A stretch of DNA of 64,000 bases from NCBI RefSeq assembly GCF_041058985.1, contig NZ_JBEHZE010000001.1:372001-436000 (forward strand), in the 5' to 3' direction. The position numbers were made by a program, and so were the translations under genes. The notes under the pieces were generated by a model, which was not told where the DNA came from, ran no database searches, and was given only the letters and a program-made list of their open reading frames with translations. The DNA is from Hyphococcus lacteus (GTDB lineage Bacteria; Pseudomonadota; Alphaproteobacteria; Caulobacterales; Parvularculaceae). Below are positions 54,362 to 61,776 of this stretch, piece after piece (the stretch's first letter is position 1; the number at the start of each line of letters is the position of its first letter).

Positions 54362-55267
54362 GTCATGCGCGTCAACAATACTTTCTGCATGCAATTCACG
54401 ACTGATTTTTATCAGTGCAGTCAATTCACTCGTAACATCGCCAACTCGGTGAATCATCATTATCGGCGATTGCGCTTCGCTATCTGTAATCGGCGCATAA
54501 GCAATGTCGTCTCGTCGCAATCGCTGTACCGATTCCGGAACGATGCAAATGCCCTCATAGGCCGCAACCAAACCGATCGCCGTTTGCAATTCTCGAACCT
54601 CCACTATCGATTTCGGCTGTTGCCCCACATCACGGAAAACGCCCAGAACTTGATCGGCATAGCTCGGGCGTACCGGACGCGGATAAACGATCAACCGTTC
54701 GCTCACCAAATCAGCCAAGCCTATCGGGTTTTTTCCTTCTGCAAGCGGATGATCCGCCGGAAGCACAGCAACCAGCTTTTCATTTGCCAAAACGATACGC
54801 CTGATCCCAGGGTCCTCAATTTGCAACCGCCCAAATCCGATATCGATTCTACCGTCCTTCAGGGCAGCGATCTGTTCAACGGTGGAATATTCGAGCAAAG
54901 ATACATCCACTTGATCGAGGTGCCGACGAAGCCGGCGGATCACCTCTGGCAACAATCCGTAAAGCGTCGACCCCACAAACCCAATCACAAAGCGACGACG
55001 CTGCGCACTCGCAGCTTGCCGCATGGTCGCTTGCAACTGGTCCATGCCAGAAAGTACCTGTGCGGCATATTCATAAAGCAAACGCCCCGATTGGGTCAGC
55101 TTGATCGGGCGGGCTGCTCGATCAAACAGCGTGCTCCCCACCTCTTCTTCGAGTTGTCGTATTTGTCGGCTAAGCGGCGGTTGCGCGATATTCAACGCCT
55201 CAGCCGCGCGGGTAAAGTTTCGCTCATTGGCGACGGCCACGAAGTAACGAAGGTGTCGGATTTCCAT
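54323..55267 (-). CDS. catR: LysR-type regulator of the catechol operon
   Basis: 314 residues. N-terminal winged helix-turn-helix (~1-62: MEIRHLRYFVAVANERNFTRAAEALNIAQPPLSRQIRQLEEEVG) and a periplasmic-binding-like effector domain. PPLSRQIRQLEEE and the effector-domain start are typical of the CatR/CatM/BenM group, which senses cis,cis-muconate; this also fits its position divergent from catB. AAAGG precedes the ATG at 55267. A T-N11-A dyad lies directly upstream (55269-55287). Other LysR subgroups remain possible, but the position is strong. Confidence 0.88.
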   Translation of the reverse strand: MEIRHLRYFVAVANERNFTRAAEALNIAQPPLSRQIRQLEEEVGSTLFDRAARPIKLTQSGRLLYEYAAQVLSGMDQLQATMRQAASAQRRRFVIGFVGSTLYGLLPEVIRRLRRHLDQVDVSLLEYSTVEQIAALKDGRIDIGFGRLQIEDPGIRRIVLANEKLVAVLPADHPLAEGKNPIGLADLVSERLIVYPRPVRPSYADQVLGVFRDVGQQPKSIVEVRELQTAIGLVAAYEGICIVPESVQRLRRDDIAYAPITDSEAQSPIMMIHRVGDVTSELTALIKISRELHAESIVDAHDSNKGSERNRDIG

Positions 55268-55268
55268 A

Positions 55269-55287
55269 GAATACCTTTCAGGTATTC
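55269..55287. promoter_or_regulatory. CatR binding-site candidate (T-N11-A dyad)
   Basis: GAATACC (55269-55275), 5-base spacer, GGTATTC (55281-55287): a perfect 7-base dyad containing T-N11-A, the LysR signature. Its centre is about 64 bases upstream of the inferred catB transcription start, the usual place for the recognition site of CatR-type activators, and it lies over the catR leader, so it could also mediate autorepression. Confidence 0.6.
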
Positions 55288-55306
55288 CATTTTGCCTCAT
55301 TGGTCT

Positions 55307-55335
55307 TTGACCGACAAGATCTCCGAACCTATTAA
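55307..55335 (+). promoter_or_regulatory. catB: Sigma-70-type promoter of catB operon
   Basis: TTGACC (55307-55312), 17-base spacer, TATTAA (55330-55335). Transcription would start near 55342, leaving a ~27-base leader with GAGGG before the catB ATG at 55369. Confidence 0.6.
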
Positions 55336-55368
55336 ACCCCTATTTTCAATAAATTACATGAGGGTTGG

Positions 55369-56532
55369 ATGGCGATTACAATAGACCGGATTGATACCTG
55401 GATCGTTGATGTTCCAACCATCCGTCCACATGTTTTGTCGATGACATCAATCAACAAGCAAGTAATGATGTTTGTTTTTGTTACCTGCTCGGATGGAATT
55501 GTTGGGGTTGGAGAAGGCACCACAATCGGCGGCTTAAGCTACGGCGATGAAAGCCCGGAAGGGATGAAGCTCGCTATTGATCTTTATTGTACGCCCCTGC
55601 TGCTTGGTCAGAATGCGACAATTCCCGCCGCCGCTATGGCCTTGCTGCGCAGCCAAGTGGTTGGCAATCATTTCGTAAAAAACGCTTTGGAATGCGCGCT
55701 TCTCGACGCTGCGGCGCAACGATCAGGCGTGGCTATGTCTGAATTATTGGGCGGTCGGTTGCGCGATAAACTGCCTGTTTTATGGGCGTTAGCGAGTGGT
55801 GACACCAATCGCGATATTGACGAAGCCACTCAGATGATTGAGTGCGGGCGTCACAATGTCTTCAAACTTAAAATTGGCAAACGCCCCCTTAAAGAAGATG
55901 TTGCCCATGTCGCCGCCATCAAACGCGCATTAGGGGATCGGGCATCCATTCGGGTCGATGTTAATCAAGCGTGGAATCAACACACGGCGACACGCGGCGC
56001 AAAAATGCTCGCTGATGCCGGTGTCGATCTGATCGAACAGCCCGTGCATCGGGCTGACCGTGTTGGATTGGAGCAACTAACGCGCAATTCACCAGTGCCA
56101 ATTATGGCGGATGAGACACTGAACGGGCCTGGCGACGCACTAGACATCGCACGGCATCGCGGGGCGCATGCCTTTTCTATCAAGCCTGCACAGTCAGGCG
56201 GGCTTTTCGCAGCCGGGCAAATCGCGGCCATCGCAACAGCAGGGAATATCGGTATTTACGGCGGCACAATGCTTGAGGGCGGGATTGGCACGACCGCTTC
56301 AGCACAATTATTTTCCACGTTTGAGAAACTTGATTGGGGAACTGAGCTTTTTGCTCCACTACTTCAAACCGAAGACATTCTCGCGACACCACTAACTTAT
56401 AGTGACTTTTCTTTGCATGTTCCAACTGGGACTGGTCTCGGCGTGCAGCTTGATATGGATAAAGTCAAAAATTTCCGACGCGATGGGCCAACACGAAGTG
56501 TTCACAGCCAAACTAATAGGAGAACTGCCTGA
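55369..56532 (+). CDS. catB: Muconate cycloisomerase
   Basis: 387 residues, enolase-superfamily enzyme turning cis,cis-muconate into muconolactone. Visible catalytic residues: K166-x-K168 (FKLKIGK), metal ligands D197 (VDVNQAW), E223 (IEQP) and D248 (MADET), and the second lysine K272 (SIKPAQSGG). First gene of the catechol operon, with its own promoter and a CatR site. The last base of its stop codon is the first base of the catC ATG (TGATG). Confidence 0.93.
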   Translation: MAITIDRIDTWIVDVPTIRPHVLSMTSINKQVMMFVFVTCSDGIVGVGEGTTIGGLSYGDESPEGMKLAIDLYCTPLLLGQNATIPAAAMALLRSQVVGNHFVKNALECALLDAAAQRSGVAMSELLGGRLRDKLPVLWALASGDTNRDIDEATQMIECGRHNVFKLKIGKRPLKEDVAHVAAIKRALGDRASIRVDVNQAWNQHTATRGAKMLADAGVDLIEQPVHRADRVGLEQLTRNSPVPIMADETLNGPGDALDIARHRGAHAFSIKPAQSGGLFAAGQIAAIATAGNIGIYGGTMLEGGIGTTASAQLFSTFEKLDWGTELFAPLLQTEDILATPLTYSDFSLHVPTGTGLGVQLDMDKVKNFRRDGPTRSVHSQTNRRTA

Positions 56533-56816
56533 TGTTGTTCATGGTACGCATGGATGTAAATGTTCCGCCAGACTTTGATTCTGATACTTTCGAAAAATTG
56601 AAACAAACCGAAAAAGCGCGCGCTGAGGATTTGCAACGATCAGGCAAATGGCAGCATTTGTGGCGTATAGCGGGGCAATACGCCAATATCAGTATATTCG
56701 ACGTCAGCGATGCTGCCGAGTTGCACGACATACTTATAAATCTACCGCTGTTTCCATTCATGTCGACCGAAGTGACGGCGCTTTGCCGCCACCCGTCTGC
56801 GATCATCGATGACTGA
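56532..56816 (+). CDS. catC: Muconolactone delta-isomerase
   Basis: 94 residues, normal for CatC, a decameric enzyme of the ferredoxin-like fold. It moves the double bond of muconolactone to give 3-oxoadipate enol-lactone. Family features: MLFMVRMDVNVPPD, KARAEDLQRSGKWQHLWRIAGQYANISIFDV, and the SADELHD-like DAAELHDILINLPLFPFM. It overlaps catB by one base and is followed after 22 bases by catA. Confidence 0.94.
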   Translation: MLFMVRMDVNVPPDFDSDTFEKLKQTEKARAEDLQRSGKWQHLWRIAGQYANISIFDVSDAAELHDILINLPLFPFMSTEVTALCRHPSAIIDD

Positions 56817-56838
56817 ATAAGAAAATAAGGAGGAAACC

Positions 56839-57744
56839 ATGACTGATATTGTCAATTCTAAACAAGTTCAGGATCTACTCGATACTGCTGCGGGCATCAA
56901 CCAAAGTGGTGGCAATCCGAGAGTCAAATCGATCATGCGTGATTTGCTGGAAGGGCTGATGACCACCATAGAAAAGCACGATATCAGCGAAGATGAATTC
57001 TGGGTCGCCCTGAAATTTCTCCAAGACGGTGTAGGGGAATTTGGCTTGATCGCGCCTGGCGTTGGCATAGAGCATTTCCTGGATTTACACATGGATGCAA
57101 AGGACGCCGAAGCTGGCCTGGAGGGTGGCACGCCACGAACTATCGAGGGCCCCCTTTATGTAGCGGGTGCCCCATTAATCGAGGGCGATCTGTCAAAGAC
57201 AAACGATGTGAACCTAACTGATGACCCCGACGATACCGAAACGATGGTCATGTCCGGACGCATCACCGGCCCCGATGGCGAACAAGTGAAAGATGCAATT
57301 ATGCATGTTTGGCATGCAAATTCGAAAGGCTTTTATTCACATTTTGATCCCACGGGAACACAAAGCCCTTTCAATAACCGCCGTCGCATCAAGCTCGGTG
57401 AAGATGGTCGATACTCCTTCCATTCAAAAATGCCGTGCGGTTATGCGGTTCCGCCTGGAGGGTCCGCAGATCAATTGATGAAGGTGCTTGGGCGACATGG
57501 TAATCGTCCTGCCCATGTGCATTTCTTCATTGAAGCACCGGGATATCGCACCCTCACGACACAGATTAATTTTGGCGATGACCCACACGCACATGATGAT
57601 TTTGCGTTTGGAACACGCGAAGGATTGTTACCCGTCCCTGATCGCAGTAGCGGTAGCTCCGAAATTCATTTTGATTTCAAACTTCAACGTGCAAAATCAG
57701 ATGGCGACCAGAGCTTTTCTAAACGGGCGCGTGCATCTGCATGA
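56839..57744 (+). CDS. catA: Catechol 1,2-dioxygenase (intradiol)
   Basis: 301 residues. Non-haem Fe(III) enzyme cleaving catechol to cis,cis-muconate. The ligands Y166 (KGFYSHFD), Y202 (CGYAVP), H226 and H228 (RPAHVHFF) line up with the four known in characterised CatA proteins. An N-terminal helical dimerisation domain (~1-95) is present as in CatA and absent from protocatechuate dioxygenase subunits, which settles the assignment. AAGGAGG precedes the ATG. Its stop overlaps the pcaI ATG by four bases. Confidence 0.95.
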   Translation: MTDIVNSKQVQDLLDTAAGINQSGGNPRVKSIMRDLLEGLMTTIEKHDISEDEFWVALKFLQDGVGEFGLIAPGVGIEHFLDLHMDAKDAEAGLEGGTPRTIEGPLYVAGAPLIEGDLSKTNDVNLTDDPDDTETMVMSGRITGPDGEQVKDAIMHVWHANSKGFYSHFDPTGTQSPFNNRRRIKLGEDGRYSFHSKMPCGYAVPPGGSADQLMKVLGRHGNRPAHVHFFIEAPGYRTLTTQINFGDDPHAHDDFAFGTREGLLPVPDRSSGSSEIHFDFKLQRAKSDGDQSFSKRARASA

Positions 57745-58448
57745 ACAAACTATTTGATACACCTGCAGCAGCGCTAGATGGATTGTTGTTTGACGGCATG
57801 ACGATCATGTCAGGTGGTTTTGGGCTTTCTGGTAATCCAGAAAGCCTAATCCCCGAGATTCGTGCCGCAGGCGTTAAGAATCTCACAGTTATCTCTAACA
57901 ATGCCGGTGCTGATGGTTTTGGGCTTTGGATGCTGTTAGAGACGCGACAGATCGACAAAATGATCTCTTCCTATGTGGGCGAGAACAAACTTTTTGAACA
58001 ACAATATTTGTCCGGTGACCTAGAACTTGAACTCACCCCCCAAGGTACACTGGCCGAGCGCATTCGGGCTGGCGGTACCGGAATTCCAGCCTTTTATACA
58101 GCCACCGGTGTTGGAACCATCGTGGCCGAAGGTAAGGCCACGGAAACATTCGAGGGCCGCGAGTATATTCGCGAAACGTGGCTTCGTTCTGATCTTTCAA
58201 TCGTGAAAGCCTGGCGTGCGGATCATGCGGGCAACCTTCAATTTCGTAAAACTGCACGCAATTTCAATCCGAACATGGCAACCGCTGGCAAGGTCACTGT
58301 GGCCGAGGTGGAAGAGATCGTTCCTGACGGGACCTTCGATCCTGACCATGTGCACACACCCGGCATTTTTGTAGACCGCGTCGTTCTCTCAACGATCAAT
58401 GAAAAACGTATCGAAAATCGCACGGTCCGTAAGCGCGAAGAAGTTTGA
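57741..58448 (+). CDS. pcaI: 3-oxoadipate CoA-transferase subunit A
   Basis: 235 residues, subunit A of a succinyl-CoA-dependent CoA transferase. Visible are MSGGFGLSGNPESLI, ISNNAGADGFGL, and SYVGENKLFEQQYLSGDLELELTPQGTLAERIRAGGTGIPAFYT. Subunit B, which carries the catalytic Glu, is missing: only 52 bases separate this gene from pcaF. The A subunit cannot work alone, so the B gene must be elsewhere or the pathway is incomplete. Coupled to catA by an ATGA overlap. Confidence 0.9.
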   Translation: MNKLFDTPAAALDGLLFDGMTIMSGGFGLSGNPESLIPEIRAAGVKNLTVISNNAGADGFGLWMLLETRQIDKMISSYVGENKLFEQQYLSGDLELELTPQGTLAERIRAGGTGIPAFYTATGVGTIVAEGKATETFEGREYIRETWLRSDLSIVKAWRADHAGNLQFRKTARNFNPNMATAGKVTVAEVEEIVPDGTFDPDHVHTPGIFVDRVVLSTINEKRIENRTVRKREEV

Positions 58449-58500
58449 AATAGTCCACCCAATACCATCAACGTGCGTTTGCATATCAGGAGACAGTTAG

Positions 58501-59697
58501 GTGACGGAAGTATTCATTTGTGATGGAGTGCGAACGCCGATTGGTAGATTTGGCGGCGCGCTTTCTAAAATCCGTCCTGACGATATGGCTGCGCTCGTGA
58601 TACGGGAAATTGTTGCTCGAACCCCCCACCTTAATCCGAATGCGATTGATGACGTAATTCTGGGTTGCGCCAATCAAGCGGGTGAAGACAATCGTAATGT
58701 AGCCCGTATGGCGAGCCTCCTCGCGGGCCTGCCTGAATCAGTTGGCGGTATGACCGTCAATCGTCTGTGTGCTTCCGGTCTTGATGCGATTGGTTCGGCG
58801 GCACGTGCGATCAAAGCCGGCGACGCGGATCTAATGATTGCCGGCGGTGTCGAAAGCATGAGCCGCGCACCCTTTGTCATGGCGAAAAGTGAAAAGCCAT
58901 TTGATCGCACACAACAACTGGAAGACACAACAATCGGCTGGAGACTGATTAACCCGGAAATGCGCGAGGCATACGGTGTCGATTCAATGCCGGAAACAGC
59001 ACAAAACCTAGCGGATGATCATAACATTTCCCGCGACGATCAAGACCGCTTTGCCCTGCGCAGCCAACAACGCGTCGCCGCCTCGCGTGATTTTTTTTCC
59101 GGCGAAATAATGCCCATCGACATTGGCTCACCCAACAAACCCAACTTGATGCGACTTGATGAACATCCACGAGACACATCATTTGAATCGTTAGGGAAAT
59201 TACGGCCCATTGCGCGCCCGGACGGTTCAGTGACGGCGGGGAATTCCTCGGGTGTGAATGATGGCGCGGCAGCACTTATATTGGCAAGTGCCGCAGCCGC
59301 CGAGAAACAAAACCTTGTGCCTCGCGCTCGTATCTGTGGCTTGGCCTCGGCCGGCGTCGCACCGCGCGTTATGGGTATCGGTCCAGTTCCAGCAACAAAG
59401 AAACTACTGGACCGGCTAGGCTGGTCAATCGCGTCGGTCGATATCATTGAATTAAACGAAGCCTTCGCCGCGCAGTCACTTGCGGTTCTTCGCGGACTCG
59501 GGCTGCCGGATGACGCAGACCATGTCAACCCACATGGCGGCGCGATTGCTCTCGGACATCCACTCGGCATGTCGGGGGCCCGGCTCGCCCTCACCGCGCT
59601 ACGCGCCCTTGAGAAATCCGGTGGGAAGCGCGCAATAGTGACCTTGTGTGTCGGGGTCGGCCAAGGTCTTTCATTAGCGATGGAGCGCGTATCATGA
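58501..59697 (+). CDS. pcaF: 3-oxoadipyl-CoA thiolase
   Basis: 398 residues. Thiolase that splits 3-oxoadipyl-CoA into succinyl-CoA and acetyl-CoA. Nucleophile C90 (NRLCASGLDAI), catalytic His in HGGAIALGHPLG, and the C-terminal cysteine in LCVGVGQG. ELNEAFAAQSLAVLRGLGL is typical. GTG start preceded by AGGAG. The stop overlaps the pcaD start (ATGA). It could in principle be a general acetyl-CoA acetyltransferase, but the operon settles it. Confidence 0.92.
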   Translation: MTEVFICDGVRTPIGRFGGALSKIRPDDMAALVIREIVARTPHLNPNAIDDVILGCANQAGEDNRNVARMASLLAGLPESVGGMTVNRLCASGLDAIGSAARAIKAGDADLMIAGGVESMSRAPFVMAKSEKPFDRTQQLEDTTIGWRLINPEMREAYGVDSMPETAQNLADDHNISRDDQDRFALRSQQRVAASRDFFSGEIMPIDIGSPNKPNLMRLDEHPRDTSFESLGKLRPIARPDGSVTAGNSSGVNDGAAALILASAAAAEKQNLVPRARICGLASAGVAPRVMGIGPVPATKKLLDRLGWSIASVDIIELNEAFAAQSLAVLRGLGLPDDADHVNPHGGAIALGHPLGMSGARLALTALRALEKSGGKRAIVTLCVGVGQGLSLAMERVS

Positions 59698-60479
59698 CCA
59701 AAAACATAGCAATCATGAGTGACGGCGCTTCTATCGCGTGGCAAATAGACGGCCCGGATGACGCGCCGACATTGCTTTTATCCAACTCGCTCGGCACTGA
59801 CCACACAATGTGGGACAATCAGCTTACTGATTTCACGAAGCGTTACCGGGTCCTGCGCTACGACACACGGGGGCATGGTCAATCAGATGCACCACACGGA
59901 GCCTACGGCCTTGACCGGCTTGGCCTTGATGTCTTGGAACTCCTCGACGCGCTCAAAATCGACAGGATCTCCTTCTGCGGTGTTTCCCTTGGCGGAATGA
60001 CCGGCCAATGGCTTGGTGTCCACGCTTCAAACCGAATAGACCGCGTTGTCCTCGCGAATACGGCCGCCTATATGGGGCCCCCTTCTAGCTGGCAAACACG
60101 GATTGATACGGTCCTGACGAATGGTATGCGCGCGATCACAGATGGCGTGTTGGATCGCTGGTTTACACCAGAATTCTTGAACACCTTCCCCGATAAAATC
60201 CAAGACGTTCGGTATGTCTTTGAAAATTGTAAACCGCAGGGTTATGCGGGGTGTTGCGCAGCTATTCGTGACATGGATCAGCGCCCTGTCGTCGGTCTTA
60301 TTTCCTGCCCTACACTGATTATTAGTGGCTTGCGTGACCCCGCAACGCCCCCAGCGCAGGGAGAAGCCTTGGCAGCCGCGATTCCGGGCGCGCGTCATAT
60401 TTTGTTAGACGCCGCACATTTATCGAATATTGAACAATCAGAAGAGTTCAATGAGGCCGTTCTGAATTTTCTCGATTAA
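59694..60479 (+). CDS. pcaD: 3-oxoadipate enol-lactone hydrolase
   Basis: 261 residues, alpha/beta-hydrolase. Triad S98 (CGVSLGG), D215 (GLRDPATPP) and H242 (AAHLSNIEQ). YDTRGHGQSDAPHGAY and SLGTDHTMWDNQ match PcaD. ATG 59694 overlaps the pcaF stop; the upstream frame inside pcaF has no role. It completes conversion of the enol-lactone to 3-oxoadipate. Last gene of the operon. Confidence 0.92.
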   Translation: MTKNIAIMSDGASIAWQIDGPDDAPTLLLSNSLGTDHTMWDNQLTDFTKRYRVLRYDTRGHGQSDAPHGAYGLDRLGLDVLELLDALKIDRISFCGVSLGGMTGQWLGVHASNRIDRVVLANTAAYMGPPSSWQTRIDTVLTNGMRAITDGVLDRWFTPEFLNTFPDKIQDVRYVFENCKPQGYAGCCAAIRDMDQRPVVGLISCPTLIISGLRDPATPPAQGEALAAAIPGARHILLDAAHLSNIEQSEEFNEAVLNFLD

Positions 60480-60527
60480 GCCTCTCAAACCAAGAGCGTT
60501 CAAAAATCAAGATATGTCTCGAACCAA

Positions 60528-60552
60528 GGAATGCCATAATATATGGCATTCC
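60528..60552. terminator. Hairpin between convergent pcaD and ferredoxin genes
   Basis: GGAATGCCAT (60528-60537) and ATGGCATTCC (60543-60552) form a perfect 10-bp stem (11 with the flanking A-T) around AATAT, between two convergent genes. No T-run on either side, so it is weak by textbook rules but is the only candidate to separate the two transcripts. Confidence 0.6.
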
Positions 60553-60556
60553 TACG

Positions 60557-60862
60557 CTATCGATCAATTAAAAGATTGCCATCCTTTTCGGTCACCACAT
60601 AGGTCGCGATAGGTTCGGAACATGGTGCCGTGCGCGGAGCGCCGCTCTTTATACAAAATGACCCTAGATGAAAGGGACAGATAATTTCGCCGTCTTCGAC
60701 ATACCCTTCGGCCAATGACGCATCGCCATGCGTGCAAAGATCATCCGTACAATAGAATTTCCCCTCCCAACGATAAACAGCAACAGCGTGACCGTCAGAT
60801 AACTTCACCTGTAACGGCTCATCTTCGGAGACGTCTTCAACACTACAGAGTATTTGTACCAT
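60557..60862 (-). CDS. Rieske-type [2Fe-2S] ferredoxin of the oxygenase systems
   Basis: 101 residues. Cluster ligands C43-T-H45 and C62-P-F-H65. Length and motif match ferredoxins of naphthalene/biphenyl-type dioxygenases. Last gene of the unit RHO3 - small protein 3 - SnoaL2 - ferredoxin, seven bases after SnoaL2. It should accept electrons from the reductase at 53135-54361 and pass them to one or more of the three oxygenases; no other ferredoxin gene is in the window. Confidence 0.92.
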   Translation of the reverse strand: MVQILCSVEDVSEDEPLQVKLSDGHAVAVYRWEGKFYCTDDLCTHGDASLAEGYVEDGEIICPFHLGSFCIKSGAPRTAPCSEPIATYVVTEKDGNLLIDR

Positions 60863-60869
60863 TACCCAA

Positions 60870-61382
60870 TCACCTCAACTCAAACGGCGGGGTCGCGTCT
60901 AAATCAATCGGCGTCTTCCCCGTCCACGGCGTCTGATTTGCGCTCGCAAGACGCGGGTCCAGCTTGACCCAATCAAACAACCATTCACCGTCGTGAATAC
61001 TCAACCGGCTATCATACCAGCCCCCATACCAAGTATCAGCAACGCCGCCTTCGTGCTTCATTGTGCATAGTTCCCACAAGTACCAACGACATGTTGCTCT
61101 TTGCACGTCCTGGTCGATAGTAATTAACGGTGACACCATGTAGTGAAGCGACCAAGTCACGAATTCGCGCGCAAGCCCGGAAAGCCCTTCGGCAATAGCG
61201 TCCCGGCCTTTTAATTGCGCAACACCGTCTGCTTCCCAAATCGCGGTCTCACTAAACAATGGCCCCAAAATTGCCGGATCGTTCTTACGATCCGCGCCAA
61301 CGGCATAAGTGGCGATCAGCTGACGGATCGCCTCAAACGCCTCCATGCGACGCACCCGCAATTCCAGAGTGCTATCACTCAT
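60870..61382 (-). CDS. SnoaL/NTF2-like protein 2 (beta-subunit-like)
   Basis: 170 residues, paralogue of 46224-46706 (LELRVRRMEA, LIATYAVGAD, PLFSET, LKGRDAIAEG, WSLHYMVSP, CRWYLWE). Predicted NTF2/SnoaL fold. ATG overlaps the last base of the small protein 3 stop (TAATG). A diverged dioxygenase beta subunit is the leading idea; the C-terminal tail (~145-170) is longer than in copy 1. Confidence 0.8.
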   Translation of the reverse strand: MSDSTLELRVRRMEAFEAIRQLIATYAVGADRKNDPAILGPLFSETAIWEADGVAQLKGRDAIAEGLSGLAREFVTWSLHYMVSPLITIDQDVQRATCRWYLWELCTMKHEGGVADTWYGGWYDSRLSIHDGEWLFDWVKLDPRLASANQTPWTGKTPIDLDATPPFELR

Positions 61383-61756
61383 TATCGTGGGCCATTAGGC
61401 GGCAATGCCTGCCATGTCTCGTCCGACCCATGAACCGCAATAAAACGCTCTTCTTCAAAAGCAAACGGAACACCCGGATCACCTTTGTAGAACTCTATGT
61501 GCGGAGCAATTTCTGCCATTGATAATGCGATATTAAAAATACCGCGATGGCTTTCGGGAAGTTCACCAAGCTCGAACTTGTCACACTCATCGAGCACGGC
61601 TTCAATATGCGGTAAGATCGCATCATAAAACTCTTTTAGTTCTTCAGTACTAGCTTCGCGGCGTGCAGCGGTCCGTTCATCGGCTGTCATCAAATTCCAC
61701 TTGGCAAAGCTTCGTAACGCTTCAAATCCTGCGGGCACGTTCATTTCATTTTCCAT
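61382..61756 (-). CDS. Small oxygenase-associated protein, copy 3
   Basis: 124 residues, the third member of the unnamed family (VPAGFEAL, KWNLMTADERTAARR, EFYDAILPHIEAVLDE, SMAEIAPHIEFYKGDPGVPFAF, ERFIAVH). Starts at ATG 61756 or ATG 61744 (MNVPAGF); the second matches the start of copies 1 and 2. AGGAG lies upstream. Between oxygenase 3 (21 bases upstream) and SnoaL2 (one-base overlap). Confidence 0.8.
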   Translation of the reverse strand: MENEMNVPAGFEALRSFAKWNLMTADERTAARREASTEELKEFYDAILPHIEAVLDECDKFELGELPESHRGIFNIALSMAEIAPHIEFYKGDPGVPFAFEEERFIAVHGSDETWQALPPNGPR

Positions 61757-61776
61757 CGGACATGATCTCCTGAATC

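Noticed and set aside
58449..58500. Remnant of pcaJ between pcaI and pcaF
   Set aside because: The 52 bases show no similarity I can recognise to a CoA-transferase subunit B and hold only a ribosome-binding site for pcaF.
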